NCBI GenBank assembly: GCA_900545925.1
Contig: URAZ01000005.1
Location: forward strand, 37,751 to 101,750
DNA length: 64,000 nt
Direction: 5' to 3'
Source of the DNA: an uncultured Eubacteriales bacterium
GTDB taxonomy: Bacteria > Bacillota > Clostridia > Oscillospirales > Oscillospiraceae
Position 1 is the stretch's first letter, and each line of letters opens with the position of its first letter. A program made the position numbers and the translations under genes. Positions 1-8,436 of this stretch are shown one piece after another. The notes below the pieces were generated by a model. The model worked only from the letters and a program-made list of their open reading frames with translations. It had not been told where the DNA came from and did not search any database.

Positions 1-242
1 CAATGACCCGGTAAAAGGCAAAGAAGGGGAATACCCTGCGCGATTTTTTCAGAGACCCGGCGGTCGGTGCAAGCCGGGAAAATCAACCGGACGTCTCTCA
101 CCCCAGAGCCGCCGCCCCGAAGGCAGTAAGGGCGGACGCATGGCCGCGTTAAAGGCTGCTTGAGGGCTGCTAAAAAAACAGCCGAATCAGGGTGGTACCG
201 CGTATCTTAACGCCCCTGACCGTATGGTCAGGGGCGTTTTTT
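1..242 (+). promoter_or_regulatory. T-box riboswitch leader of leuS
   Basis: A tRNA-sensing leader that lets transcription of leuS continue when uncharged tRNA-Leu accumulates. The T-box core AGGGTGGTACCGCG lies at 189-202, directly before a strong terminator hairpin (211-236) and a T run, the classic antiterminator/terminator layout. A CTC triplet at 97-99, followed by ACC, is a plausible leucine specifier on the 3' side of stem I, whose AGAGAC (51-56) and GTCTCT (93-98) arms can pair; this specifier assignment is tentative. The 5' end may lie left of the window, so the promoter is not seen. Confidence 0.9.
210..242 (+). terminator. T-box-controlled terminator before leuS
   Basis: CGCCCCTGAC (211-220), a six-base loop and GTCAGGGGCG (227-236) form a perfect 10-bp stem followed by six T. 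The T-box sequence just upstream can pair with its 5' arm to form the antiterminator. Confidence 0.9.
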
Positions 243-274
243 ATGAACGAAATTATGAGACAAAGGAGTTTGTT

Positions 275-2779
275 ATGAAATACGATTTTGCAGCCATTGA
301 GAAGAAATGGCAGAAAAAATGGGAGCAGGAGAAGCCCTATGCCGCCGTCACTGGGGACAAAAAGCCAAAGTTTTACGGCCTGATCGAGTTCCCATACCCC
401 TCCGCTGCCGGTCTTCATGTCGGCCATCCGCGTCCGTTTACAGCCATGGATATCATCTGCCGCAAAAAGCGCATGCAGGGCTATAACGTCCTGAACCCCA
501 TCGGCTTCGATGCATTTGGCCTGCCGACGGAAAACTTCGCCATCAAAAACCACATCCATCCGGCCATCGTCACCAAGCGGAATATCGAAAACTTCACCCG
601 TCAGCTCAAAATGCTCGGCTACGGTTTCGACTGGGAGCGCGTCATCGACACAACCGACCCGGATTATTACCGCTGGACGCAGTGGATCTTCCTGCAGATG
701 TACAAGCACGGCCTTGCTTATAAGACCACGATGCCCGTCAACTGGTGCACCAGCTGCAAGTGTGTACTTGCCAACGAAGAGGTCGTTGAGGGTGTGTGTG
801 AGCGCTGCGGCGCGCCGGTTGTCCGCAAGGAAAAGAGCCAGTGGATGCTGCGCATCACGAAATATGCCGACCGTCTGATCGACGATCTCGATCTCGAAGG
901 TCTGGATTATATTGAGCGTGTCAAGACTCAGCAGAAAAACTGGATCGGCCGCTCTACCGGCACGGAAGTGACCTTCAAGACCAATACCGAAGACGATATC
1001 ACCGTTTACACAACCCGCGTTGACACGCTCTTCGGTGTGACGTATACCGTCATTTCCCCGGAGCATCCACTGCTGAACAAGTGGAAGGAGCGCATCGCCA
1101 ACTGGGCCGACGTCGAAGCTTACAAGCAGGCAGCTGCCCGCAAGTCCGATTTTGAACGCGGCGAACTCAACAAGGACAAGACCGGCGTCCGCCTTGAGGG
1201 CATCGAGGTCACGAATCCTGCCACCGGCAAGGTCGTGCCGATGTTCGTCTCCGATTATGTTCTTATGAGTTACGGCACGGGCATTGTCATGGGCGTTCCA
1301 GGCCACGATCAGAGAGACTGGGACTTTGCAACGAAGTTCGGTCTGCCTATCGTCGAGGTCGTTCAGGGCGGCGATATCACCAAGAGTGCATTCACGCTCA
1401 AGGACGATACCGGCATCATGGTCAATTCCGGCTTCCTCAACGGCATGACTGTCAAGGAAGCTATCCCTGCCATGAAGCAGTATGCCATCGAGCAGGGTTG
1501 GGGCCATGAGAAAGTGAATTACAAGCTGCGCGACTGGGTTTTCTCCCGCCAGCGCTACTGGGGCGAGCCCATCCCGATGATCTCCTGCCCGAAGTGCGGC
1601 TGGGTGCCGGTTCCCGAGGAGCAGCTGCCCGTTGTTCTTCCGCAGGTTGACAGCTATGAGCCGACTGACGATGGCGAAAGCCCACTGTCTAAGATGACCG
1701 ACTGGGTCAACACTACTTGCCCGTGCTGCGGCGGCCCGGCCAAACGCGAGACGGACACCATGCCCCAGTGGGCAGGCTCCAGCTGGTATTATCTGCGCTA
1801 TATGGACCCGCACGACGAGAATGCTCCCGTCTCCAAAGAAGCTGAAACCTATTGGGCCCCCGTTGACTGGTATAACGGCGGTATGGAGCACACGACGCTT
1901 CACCTGCTGTACTCCCGCTTCTGGCACAAGTTCCTCTATGATATCGGCGTCGTCCACACGAAAGAGCCGTATGCCAAGCGCACCAGCCACGGCATGATTC
2001 TCGGCCAGAACCCGCACTACGTCGGAAACGTCTCCACGGAGGAAGAAAAGCAGGCACTGATTGAGAAGTACGGCAATCAGGCGCTGCGCCCAGCGGTCAA
2101 GATGTCTAAATCTCTCGGCAACGTCGTCAACCCCGACGATGTTGTAAAAGCCTACGGCGCGGACACAATGCGCCTGTATATTATGTTCATCGGCGATTTT
2201 GAGAAGGTTGCGACATGGTCTGACGAGGCTGTCAAGGGCTCCAAGCGTTTCCTGGACCGCTGCTGGAATCTCATGGACATGGCCGCTGATTCCGAGGAAC
2301 TCAGCGAAAAGAACGAGGCCGTCATTCACAAGACCATCCGTAAGGTCACGCAGGACATTGACGAACTCAAGATGAATACCGCAATCGCCGCGCTTATGAC
2401 CATGGTCAACGAGTTCTACGCCAATGGTCTGACAAAGGGCGATCTGAAGATGCTCATGCTCATGCTCAGCCCGTTCGCCCCGCACATGGTCGAAGAGATG
2501 TGGGAACTGACCGGCGAGGCTGCCAAGACCGGCACCATGGCCATGCAGCAGCCGTGGCCGGAATACGACGAGAGCAAGACCGTCGCGTCCCATGTCGAGA
2601 TGGCCGTGCAGGTGCTCGGCAAACTCAAGGGCACGATCAATGTCCCCGTTGATTCCGAGCAGGACTTCATCGTCGAGACGGCAAAGCAGAACGAGAAGGT
2701 TGCCCGCGCTATTGACGGCAAGAACATCGTAAAGGTTATTCTCGTCAAGAACAAGCTTGTGAATTTGATCGTAAAGTAA
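275..2779 (+). CDS. leuS: Leucyl-tRNA synthetase
   Basis: Charges tRNA-Leu with leucine in the cytoplasm (class I aminoacyl-tRNA synthetase). The 834-residue length is normal for a bacterial LeuRS. The HIGH-type signature reads HVGHP at residues 48-52 and KMSKS lies at about 609-613; between them are two cysteine pairs near residues 157-180 (CTSC and CERC) and the editing insert. I chose ATG 275 because AAGGAG (263-268) sits just upstream and the protein then begins MKYDF like its relatives; an in-frame ATG at 224 falls inside the leader terminator. Expression is controlled by the T-box leader. rpsU follows 137 bp downstream behind its own promoter. Confidence 0.98.
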   Translation: MKYDFAAIEKKWQKKWEQEKPYAAVTGDKKPKFYGLIEFPYPSAAGLHVGHPRPFTAMDIICRKKRMQGYNVLNPIGFDAFGLPTENFAIKNHIHPAIVTKRNIENFTRQLKMLGYGFDWERVIDTTDPDYYRWTQWIFLQMYKHGLAYKTTMPVNWCTSCKCVLANEEVVEGVCERCGAPVVRKEKSQWMLRITKYADRLIDDLDLEGLDYIERVKTQQKNWIGRSTGTEVTFKTNTEDDITVYTTRVDTLFGVTYTVISPEHPLLNKWKERIANWADVEAYKQAAARKSDFERGELNKDKTGVRLEGIEVTNPATGKVVPMFVSDYVLMSYGTGIVMGVPGHDQRDWDFATKFGLPIVEVVQGGDITKSAFTLKDDTGIMVNSGFLNGMTVKEAIPAMKQYAIEQGWGHEKVNYKLRDWVFSRQRYWGEPIPMISCPKCGWVPVPEEQLPVVLPQVDSYEPTDDGESPLSKMTDWVNTTCPCCGGPAKRETDTMPQWAGSSWYYLRYMDPHDENAPVSKEAETYWAPVDWYNGGMEHTTLHLLYSRFWHKFLYDIGVVHTKEPYAKRTSHGMILGQNPHYVGNVSTEEEKQALIEKYGNQALRPAVKMSKSLGNVVNPDDVVKAYGADTMRLYIMFIGDFEKVATWSDEAVKGSKRFLDRCWNLMDMAADSEELSEKNEAVIHKTIRKVTQDIDELKMNTAIAALMTMVNEFYANGLTKGDLKMLMLMLSPFAPHMVEEMWELTGEAAKTGTMAMQQPWPEYDESKTVASHVEMAVQVLGKLKGTINVPVDSEQDFIVETAKQNEKVARAIDGKNIVKVILVKNKLVNLIVK

Positions 2780-2817
2780 CATTTTTTTGAATTCTGCCGG
2801 ACAGTCGAAAAAAATAC

Positions 2818-2846
2818 TTGACAAGATTCGGCTTGTTCACTATAAT
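2818..2846 (+). promoter_or_regulatory. Sigma-A-type promoter of rpsU
   Basis: Perfect TTGACA (2818-2823), a 17-bp spacer and perfect TATAAT (2841-2846), about 70 bp ahead of rpsU. This is the strongest consensus promoter in the window, as expected for a ribosomal protein gene. Confidence 0.9.
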
Positions 2847-2916
2847 AATCAAGCCAATTATGTTGGCCCTGAAAGCAGCCTGGAAATAGCCGGCTGCATC
2901 GGAGGGAGGGAAAACA

Positions 2917-3099
2917 ATGTCTGAAGTTCGCGTCAAGGAAGGCGAGTCCCTGGAGAATGCTCTCAAGCGGTTCAAGCGCAGCTGCGCCAAGGCCGGCGTC
3001 ATCGCCGAGGTCAAGAAGAGAGAGCACTACGTCAGCCCCAGCCTGAAGCGTAAGCAGAAGTCTGAAGCTGCTCGCAAGAACAGAAAGAAGTTCTATTGA
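2917..3099 (+). CDS. rpsU: Small ribosomal subunit protein bS21
   Basis: A basic 60-residue protein of the 30S subunit, near the mRNA/anti-Shine-Dalgarno region. It has the typical bS21 pattern: an N-terminal strand beginning MSEVRVKEGES, ALKRFKR helix, and a Lys/Arg-rich C-terminal helix ending RKNRKKFY. The ribosome binding site GGAGGGAGG lies about 7 bases before the ATG. It is transcribed alone from its own consensus promoter and closed by a strong terminator at 3126-3155. Confidence 0.97.
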   Translation: MSEVRVKEGESLENALKRFKRSCAKAGVIAEVKKREHYVSPSLKRKQKSEAARKNRKKFY

Positions 3100-3125
3100 T
3101 CCCTTCCCGGTTCATAAGACAGAAA

Positions 3126-3155
3126 ACGCTCCGTGCAGACGCACGGAGCGTTTTT
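3126..3155 (+). terminator. Rho-independent terminator of rpsU
   Basis: AACGCTCCGTGC, a four-base loop and GCACGGAGCGTT, followed by a T run to 3155; perfect stem 27 bases after the rpsU stop. Confidence 0.95.
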
Positions 3156-3190
3156 CAAGTATAGGGGCTTCCCCTGCGCTCAAGAGTTTG

Positions 3191-3220
3191 GTAGGGGCGG
3201 ACAGAGTCGTCCGCCCCTAC
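3191..3220. repeat. Short palindrome of the GTAGGGG family
   Basis: A perfect 12-bp inverted repeat, GTAGGGGCGGAC (3191-3202) and GTCCGCCCCTAC (3209-3220), with a 6-bp loop. It starts with GTAGGGGC and ends with GCCCCTAC like the larger elements at 21848 and 25052, so it probably belongs to the same class of intergenic repeat. The rest of the 247-bp gap between rpsU and spmB (3156-3346) shows no convincing gene. Confidence 0.75.
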
Positions 3221-3346
3221 ACCGAAACAGGAAAGTGCTTGCGGCTTCGCCGCAAAGTTCCGAAGAAATTCACTGCATCCTGCCAGGCGGAGCAGCGCTC
3301 CTCCCATGCCAGTCTCTTGTGTATGCTTGACGCAGCAAGGTCTGCA

Positions 3347-3871
3347 TTACCCGAAAAACACCCGCACGCTCAGCGCTGCCATACAGAAGCCGGTCAAATC
3401 GGCGATCAGCGCCGCTGGCAGCGCATAGCGCGTTTTTTTGACCCCCGCTGCACCAAAATAGACGCTGATGGTGTAGAATGTCGTCTCCGATGAGCCGAGC
3501 ATGACCGCGGCTGTCCGCCCGATTACAGAATCGACCCCGTATTCTCGCATCAGGTCTGTCCCGACGGCCAACGCTGCACTGCCGCTGAGCGGCCGGATGA
3601 GCACCAGCGGCGCAACCTCCGGCGGCATGCCGAGCAACCGGAAGACCGGTGCGAAAACGGGCGTGAGCAGTTCAAAAAAACCGCTTCGCCGCAGCATTGT
3701 CACCGCTGTCAGCATCAAAATCAGCGTTGGGATAAGCGAGAACATCAGCCGCAGCCCGTCCTGCGCGCCTGCCAGCATCCCGTCATACACGTCCTGTTTT
3801 TTTGCAATCCCTGCTGCGCCAGCCAGCAGCAAAAGCGCGGGCAGCAGCAGTTCAGTCAGGTTTTCCAGCAT
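3347..3871 (-). CDS. spmB: Spore maturation protein B
   Basis: Integral membrane protein of the nucleoside-recognition (Gate) family, 174 residues. In Bacillus subtilis and Clostridium perfringens SpmA and SpmB together are needed for full dehydration of the spore core; the transported molecule is not established. The sequence is hydrophobic with several membrane segments and the conserved stretches RPLSGSAAL and LGSSETTFY typical of SpmB. It follows spmA with a 16-base overlap, so the two are translationally coupled. The gene is normally expressed during sporulation; I could not identify the promoter. Confidence 0.93.
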   Translation of the reverse strand: MLENLTELLLPALLLLAGAAGIAKKQDVYDGMLAGAQDGLRLMFSLIPTLILMLTAVTMLRRSGFFELLTPVFAPVFRLLGMPPEVAPLVLIRPLSGSAALAVGTDLMREYGVDSVIGRTAAVMLGSSETTFYTISVYFGAAGVKKTRYALPAALIADLTGFCMAALSVRVFFG

Positions 3872-4437
3872 CGGCTCAATCCCTTCGCCGCCAGAATTCC
3901 GGCCCCGACTGAGCAGGCCGACGCCAGCCAGACGGCGGGTAAAATATCAAACGCGTGCACCGCGCCAAGCTGCGCGCGGACAGCTGCAACTGTTGATGGA
4001 ATCAGCTGCAGGGATGCTGTATTCATCACGACCAGCAGGCACATTTCATCCGATGCTCCCTTGCCTCCGGCAAGCGTCTGCATGCGCTGCGCTGCCCGGA
4101 TGCCAAGCGGCGTTGCTGCATTTCCAAGCCCCAGCAGATTCGCGCTCAGATTGCCGCACAGGTTCCAGAAGCCTTCGGAGTCTGTAGCACATACCGGAAA
4201 CAGCCGCTGCAGTACAGGCCGCAGCGCCGCGCATAGCTTTTCTGTCAATCCCGCGCGCTCCATCGCCTGTGACAGCCCCGACCACAGGCAGATCGGACCT
4301 GCCAGCGTCAGCGCCAATTCCAGCCCCGCCCGCGCACCGCTGAGTCCTGCCATACCAGACGAAAATGGCGTTCCGGTCAGCAGATCAGACACAAACGCAA
4401 GCAAAATCAGGCCAAACCAGAGAAAATTCAACAACAT
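3856..4437 (-). CDS. spmA: Spore maturation protein A
   Basis: Partner of SpmB, 193 residues, an integral membrane protein of the Gate family required for normal spore core dehydration and heat resistance in characterised relatives. It shows the SpmA-typical NLLGLGNAATPLG and MNTASLQLIP stretches and N-terminal membrane helix. GGAGAG precedes the ATG at 4437 by six bases. The divergent 155-bp gap to the AbrB-like gene is AT-rich and probably holds promoters for both, but I could not assign them. Confidence 0.93.
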   Translation of the reverse strand: MLLNFLWFGLILLAFVSDLLTGTPFSSGMAGLSGARAGLELALTLAGPICLWSGLSQAMERAGLTEKLCAALRPVLQRLFPVCATDSEGFWNLCGNLSANLLGLGNAATPLGIRAAQRMQTLAGGKGASDEMCLLVVMNTASLQLIPSTVAAVRAQLGAVHAFDILPAVWLASACSVGAGILAAKGLSRCWKT

Positions 4438-4592
4438 ATTTCGCTCTCCGACAAGAAAAAGATTTTTTGTTCAAAATTTGTACATAATTGGATGGTAAAA
4501 TAAAGTGGCTTGAGGGAGCGCTGTCAGATGTCCATGCAGCATCCGGCAGCTAGATCCAAAGGTGCATGGAAAAAATAAGGGGGTTGTTTACA

Positions 4593-4838
4593 ATGAAATC
4601 CACAGGTATCGTCAGAAAGGTTGACGAACTCGGCAGAATCGTTCTGCCCATCGAACTGCGTCGTACGCTCGACATCGCAGAGAAGGACGCTATTGAAATC
4701 TATGTCGATGGCGAATCCATTATTCTCAAGAAGTACGAGCCGACCTGCATCTTCTGCGGCGACGGCAGAAATGTCGAGAACTACAGAGGTAAGAACATCT
4801 GCGCAAACTGCATGAAAGAACTTAGATCCGGCAAGTAA
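4593..4838 (+). CDS. AbrB/SpoVT-family transition-state regulator with zinc-ribbon tail
   Basis: An 81-residue DNA-binding protein. The N-terminal half (MKSTGIVRKVDELGRIVLP) is nearly the AbrB swapped-hairpin fold; the C-terminal part instead carries two CxxC pairs (CIFC and CANC) spaced like a small zinc ribbon. B. subtilis AbrB represses post-exponential genes; a similar global role is likely but not shown. I chose ATG 4593 because AAGGGGG precedes it and the protein aligns with AbrB from there. It stands alone between spmA (divergent) and a shared terminator. Zinc binding is inferred only from the cysteine spacing. Confidence 0.9.
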   Translation: MKSTGIVRKVDELGRIVLPIELRRTLDIAEKDAIEIYVDGESIILKKYEPTCIFCGDGRNVENYRGKNICANCMKELRSGK

Positions 4839-4852
4839 GAGAACCAAAAAAA

Positions 4853-4882
4853 CCCCGCTGTCTGCAAGACAGCGGGATTTTT
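4853..4882. terminator. Bidirectional terminator between abrB-like gene and addA
   Basis: CCCGCTGTCT and AGACAGCGGG form a perfect 10-bp stem with a 3-base loop, flanked by A run on the left and T run on the right, so it can end both the abrB-like transcript and the converging addA transcript. Confidence 0.92.
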
Positions 4883-4884
4883 CG

Positions 4885-7800
4885 CTATTCCGGGTCGATT
4901 TCCACTTCGCGGCCGGCAGAGAAGAAATAGAGGACAGTCTTCTTGACCGGGCACTGATAGATACGCGAAAGCGCCTGTGCATAGGCGCGCAGCTGCGGTG
5001 CATAGCGCGCGGCCTTCTGCTGCAGATCGCCATGAATATAGTCTGTTTTAAAATCAAGAATGACAATGCCGTCCGGCTCCTGCCAGAAGCAATCAACAAC
5101 GCCCTGCAGCATGACCTGTTCTCCGACAGCCGCCGGGTCATACGCGGCGGCGTCAGCCAGGATGGAGAACTTGAACTCACGGCGAAGGCTGTCCGCATGC
5201 AGGATTCGGTTTCCGAGTTCGGAGGAAAACAGCGCCAGAATCTTCTCCGCATCTACCGCCTCGGCCTGCCGGGGCGTCAGGAATTTTTCCGCTTGCATCC
5301 GGACAAGTTCCTGCCGGATGCCCTCGCGCGTTGTGCACGATTCATAACGGACAAACTGCATGAAAAGATGCGTCGCGCTTCCTTTTTCACGGCCTGTCAG
5401 CGGTCTGTCCTGTAAAAACTGTGGGGTACGCCATGGCTTTCTTGACGGTTCCGGTTGAGCGGGCGCCTCCTCCGCTGCCTCCAGATCGAGTCCTCGGCCC
5501 TTTAGCTGCGTGGCTGTCAGCTTGGCTGGCAATCTGGTCGCCGCTTCGTGTGCGTAGCGGAACGCTACGCTTTCCAGAACCTGTCCACGGTCAAGCGGAC
5601 GCACCGCATGCGTTTCTTCCGTCTCTGTGCCGCGTGCAGCGGGTGCGGCGGGGGAGACGTTCTGCAGCGTAACCAGCCACGGGTATTGGTGTACCCGGCT
5701 GTACACGCACGGACCGCATTCGGCGAACAGTGCGCCGGACTCCGTGCGGCACAGCGCCGCCAGCAAAATCCATTCGTCCGGCTGACGCACTGCCGCACTC
5801 ACCCACGGCCCCAGTGGGTCGGACAGGCGCAGCAGCAGCTTTTTCAGGCGTGAGCCATAATGTGCCGAGCAGCTGGTCATGATCAGCTGTTCCTTTGCGC
5901 GCGTCATTGCGACGTACAGAACGCGCATTTCCTCGGAGACGGTCTGCGCCGTCTTGCGGTCGATAATGGCTCTGCGTGCAAGTCCATGGTAATATGACCG
6001 GCTTGCAAGATCGACGACATTGCCGCCGAGCAGCAGTTCCTCATCCGTCAGAACGGCAGAGGCGTTGTCCTGCATATTCATTTTTCGCGCGAGGTCAGCC
6101 AGAATGACGATGGGGAATTCCAATCCCTTGGACTTGTGGATGGTCATGATGCGCACGGCGTCTGACCGGGCGGGCGCGTCCTGCGTGGGCAGTCCTGCAC
6201 CGCGCTGCTGTATTTGCCACAGCAGCTGCACAAGGTCGGAAAGGCTGCGGAGTTCCGCCTGTGTACCCGCTGTCACAAACGATGCGAACGCAGCTAGATT
6301 GCCGCGCCGCCGCTCGCCATCCGGCAGTGCAGAAAAGACCGTTTCCAACCCGGAGGACTGGACGACGGCATTCAGAAATTCCGGCAGCGGCGTTCTGCGG
6401 CTCTCCGCGCGCATGCGGGAAAGCCAGGATAAAAACGCGCGCAGCTTTTCATCCGGTTCCCGGCAGGCACATAGACAGTCATAGAGATCTGCGTGTTGCT
6501 CCTGCGCGCGCAGAAGCGCCAATTCCTCCGGGGAAAAGGCGAAAACGGGACTTGCCATAGCCGCAGCCAGCGGAATATCCCGGTGTGGGTTATCAATAAT
6601 TTGCAGAAGCTGAAACAGAATTTCAATCTCCGCCGTCTGCATCAGATCGCCGCCTGCACCCACGTCGCAGGCAATACCGCGTTTTTGCAGCGCTGCCTGA
6701 TACACCCCGGCAATCATGCCGGGTGAGCGCATCAGAATCACGATGTCAGACGGCTTCGCCGGGCGTAGCGCGCCGTTTTCCGTGACGAAGGCTTCGCGCA
6801 GAAGACGCTCAATGCGTGCAGCGACAAATTCTGCCTCCGCACCCGTCTTGTCGCCGTTTTCCTCGCTTGACACGAGGTAATTCAGGCAGTGCAGTTCGAC
6901 CTTTGGGCCGGGCGATTCCGGGAACTGTGCGCCGGGAACAAGCGCTTCTGCCCGCGTGTAGTCCAGTTCACCGGCCTCTTTTTTCATCACAAGGGAAAAC
7001 ACGTCGTTGGCCGCTTCCAGAATTTCGGGGCGGGAGCGGAAATTCTGCGACAGCAGCAGCTTGCGCGGCTCACCAGGGTCCTGCTCGCCGAGCGGCGGAT
7101 AGGCGTCGTATTTGGAAAGGAAGATCGATGGGTCGGCCAGTCGGAACCGGTAGATTGACTGCTTAACGTCGCCAACCATGAATAGATTTTTTCCGTTGCG
7201 GCTGACAGCCTGAAAAATGCGTTCCTGCACGGCGTTGGAATCCTGATATTCGTCGATCAGAATCTCACGGTAACTCTGTGCAAGGCTTTTCGCGGCCTCC
7301 GTCGGTCTGCCGGAGCCTTTTTTCGTCAGGAGACCGATCATGCAGTGCTCCAAATCAGAAAAATCGAGCAGATGACGGCGGCGCTTTTCTTGTGTGAAGC
7401 GTTCGTCGAAGCGCCGGAGAAGCGTCAGAAGCCCCCGCAGCGCCGGGACGGTTTTGCGTAGATCCTCCACGACCTGCTCCGACGGTGCGTAAAAATAACT
7501 CTGTACAATCTTGAGCATCTGCTTTGCTTCATTGCGCAGCGTCTGAATCTGTTCCGCGTTTTCTGCGTCCTTCGGCATCCGCATCACGCCGAAGGAGGGA
7601 AGTCCCGCCTCCACACAGCCGTCCCATGTCGTCTCGGCCATAAGCGTGCGGACCGTCTCACGGTTTTTTTGCAGCAGCGGCAGGCACTTTTTCTCCAACG
7701 CCTCTTCCCTGAGGCAGAGCGCTTCCGCCTGCGCAAGCATTGCGTCGGCGCTTGCAAGCGCGTCGCTGCGCGCTTTGATATAATATGCGCCCCAGAGCGT

Positions 7801-8436
7801 CTGCTCAGCTGCGATGCCTTCCGGCAGCGCATATGCGTGCAGGCAGTCTGCCATCCATGCTGCAGGATCGACTTTGCAGCGCATCACGTCATAGCTGCGC
7901 TCAGCCAGATCCAGCAGCCGCCGGTCGTCGCGCCCATAGCCGAGCGTATCGATCATGGAGGCAAAATCCGGCTCATCGTCAAGCTGTGCGTAGAGTTCAG
8001 AAAGCACGCCCCGGAGCGTCTGGGCGCGCAGTGCCGCTGCCTGCTGCTCATCTGCTACGCGGAAATCGGCGGGAAGATCTGCCTCCGCTGCATATTGCCG
8101 CAAAACGGTCTGACAGAAGCTGTGAACCGTGGAGATCTGCGCAAGATAGACGCGTGTCAGCTGCCGCTGCAAATGTCGGTCGTCAGGTGCGACGGCAAGC
8201 GCGTCTGCGATGCGCGCAGCGATCTTACCGCGCAGTTCAGACGCGGCTGCTCTTGTGTATGTAATAATCAAAAAATCATCGAGGTCGGCGGGATTTGTAG
8301 GATCGGTCAGATAGCCCATCAGCCGGTCAACCAGAACTTTTGTTTTCCCGGAACCTGCCGCCGCCGCAACGAGCAGCGCGCCGCCCCGATCCTCTGCCGC
8401 AGCCCGCTGCTGCGGCGTTGCACGAATCTCAGCCAT
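4885..8436 (-). CDS. addA: ATP-dependent helicase/nuclease subunit A
   Basis: UvrD-like 3'-5' helicase and RecB-type nuclease subunit of AddAB, which resects double-strand breaks for recombination (the Firmicute counterpart of RecBCD). It has 1183 residues, usual for AddA. Walker A (AAAGSGKTK) lies near residues 25-33, the DEYQD helicase box in the middle, TIHKSKGLEFP near 750-800, and the C-terminal nuclease motif DFKTDY at about 1128-1133 preceded by ATHLFMQ. Its start overlaps the end of addB by 8 bases, indicating translational coupling. The gene ends at a bidirectional terminator. Confidence 0.97.
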   Translation of the reverse strand: MAEIRATPQQRAAAEDRGGALLVAAAAGSGKTKVLVDRLMGYLTDPTNPADLDDFLIITYTRAAASELRGKIAARIADALAVAPDDRHLQRQLTRVYLAQISTVHSFCQTVLRQYAAEADLPADFRVADEQQAAALRAQTLRGVLSELYAQLDDEPDFASMIDTLGYGRDDRRLLDLAERSYDVMRCKVDPAAWMADCLHAYALPEGIAAEQTLWGAYYIKARSDALASADAMLAQAEALCLREEALEKKCLPLLQKNRETVRTLMAETTWDGCVEAGLPSFGVMRMPKDAENAEQIQTLRNEAKQMLKIVQSYFYAPSEQVVEDLRKTVPALRGLLTLLRRFDERFTQEKRRRHLLDFSDLEHCMIGLLTKKGSGRPTEAAKSLAQSYREILIDEYQDSNAVQERIFQAVSRNGKNLFMVGDVKQSIYRFRLADPSIFLSKYDAYPPLGEQDPGEPRKLLLSQNFRSRPEILEAANDVFSLVMKKEAGELDYTRAEALVPGAQFPESPGPKVELHCLNYLVSSEENGDKTGAEAEFVAARIERLLREAFVTENGALRPAKPSDIVILMRSPGMIAGVYQAALQKRGIACDVGAGGDLMQTAEIEILFQLLQIIDNPHRDIPLAAAMASPVFAFSPEELALLRAQEQHADLYDCLCACREPDEKLRAFLSWLSRMRAESRRTPLPEFLNAVVQSSGLETVFSALPDGERRRGNLAAFASFVTAGTQAELRSLSDLVQLLWQIQQRGAGLPTQDAPARSDAVRIMTIHKSKGLEFPIVILADLARKMNMQDNASAVLTDEELLLGGNVVDLASRSYYHGLARRAIIDRKTAQTVSEEMRVLYVAMTRAKEQLIMTSCSAHYGSRLKKLLLRLSDPLGPWVSAAVRQPDEWILLAALCRTESGALFAECGPCVYSRVHQYPWLVTLQNVSPAAPAARGTETEETHAVRPLDRGQVLESVAFRYAHEAATRLPAKLTATQLKGRGLDLEAAEEAPAQPEPSRKPWRTPQFLQDRPLTGREKGSATHLFMQFVRYESCTTREGIRQELVRMQAEKFLTPRQAEAVDAEKILALFSSELGNRILHADSLRREFKFSILADAAAYDPAAVGEQVMLQGVVDCFWQEPDGIVILDFKTDYIHGDLQQKAARYAPQLRAYAQALSRIYQCPVKKTVLYFFSAGREVEIDPE

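Noticed and set aside
170..2824. An 884-codon open frame antisense to leuS
   Set aside because: It is a shadow of the strongly coding plus strand in GC-rich codon usage; no ribosome binding site or recognisable protein, and leuS is certain.
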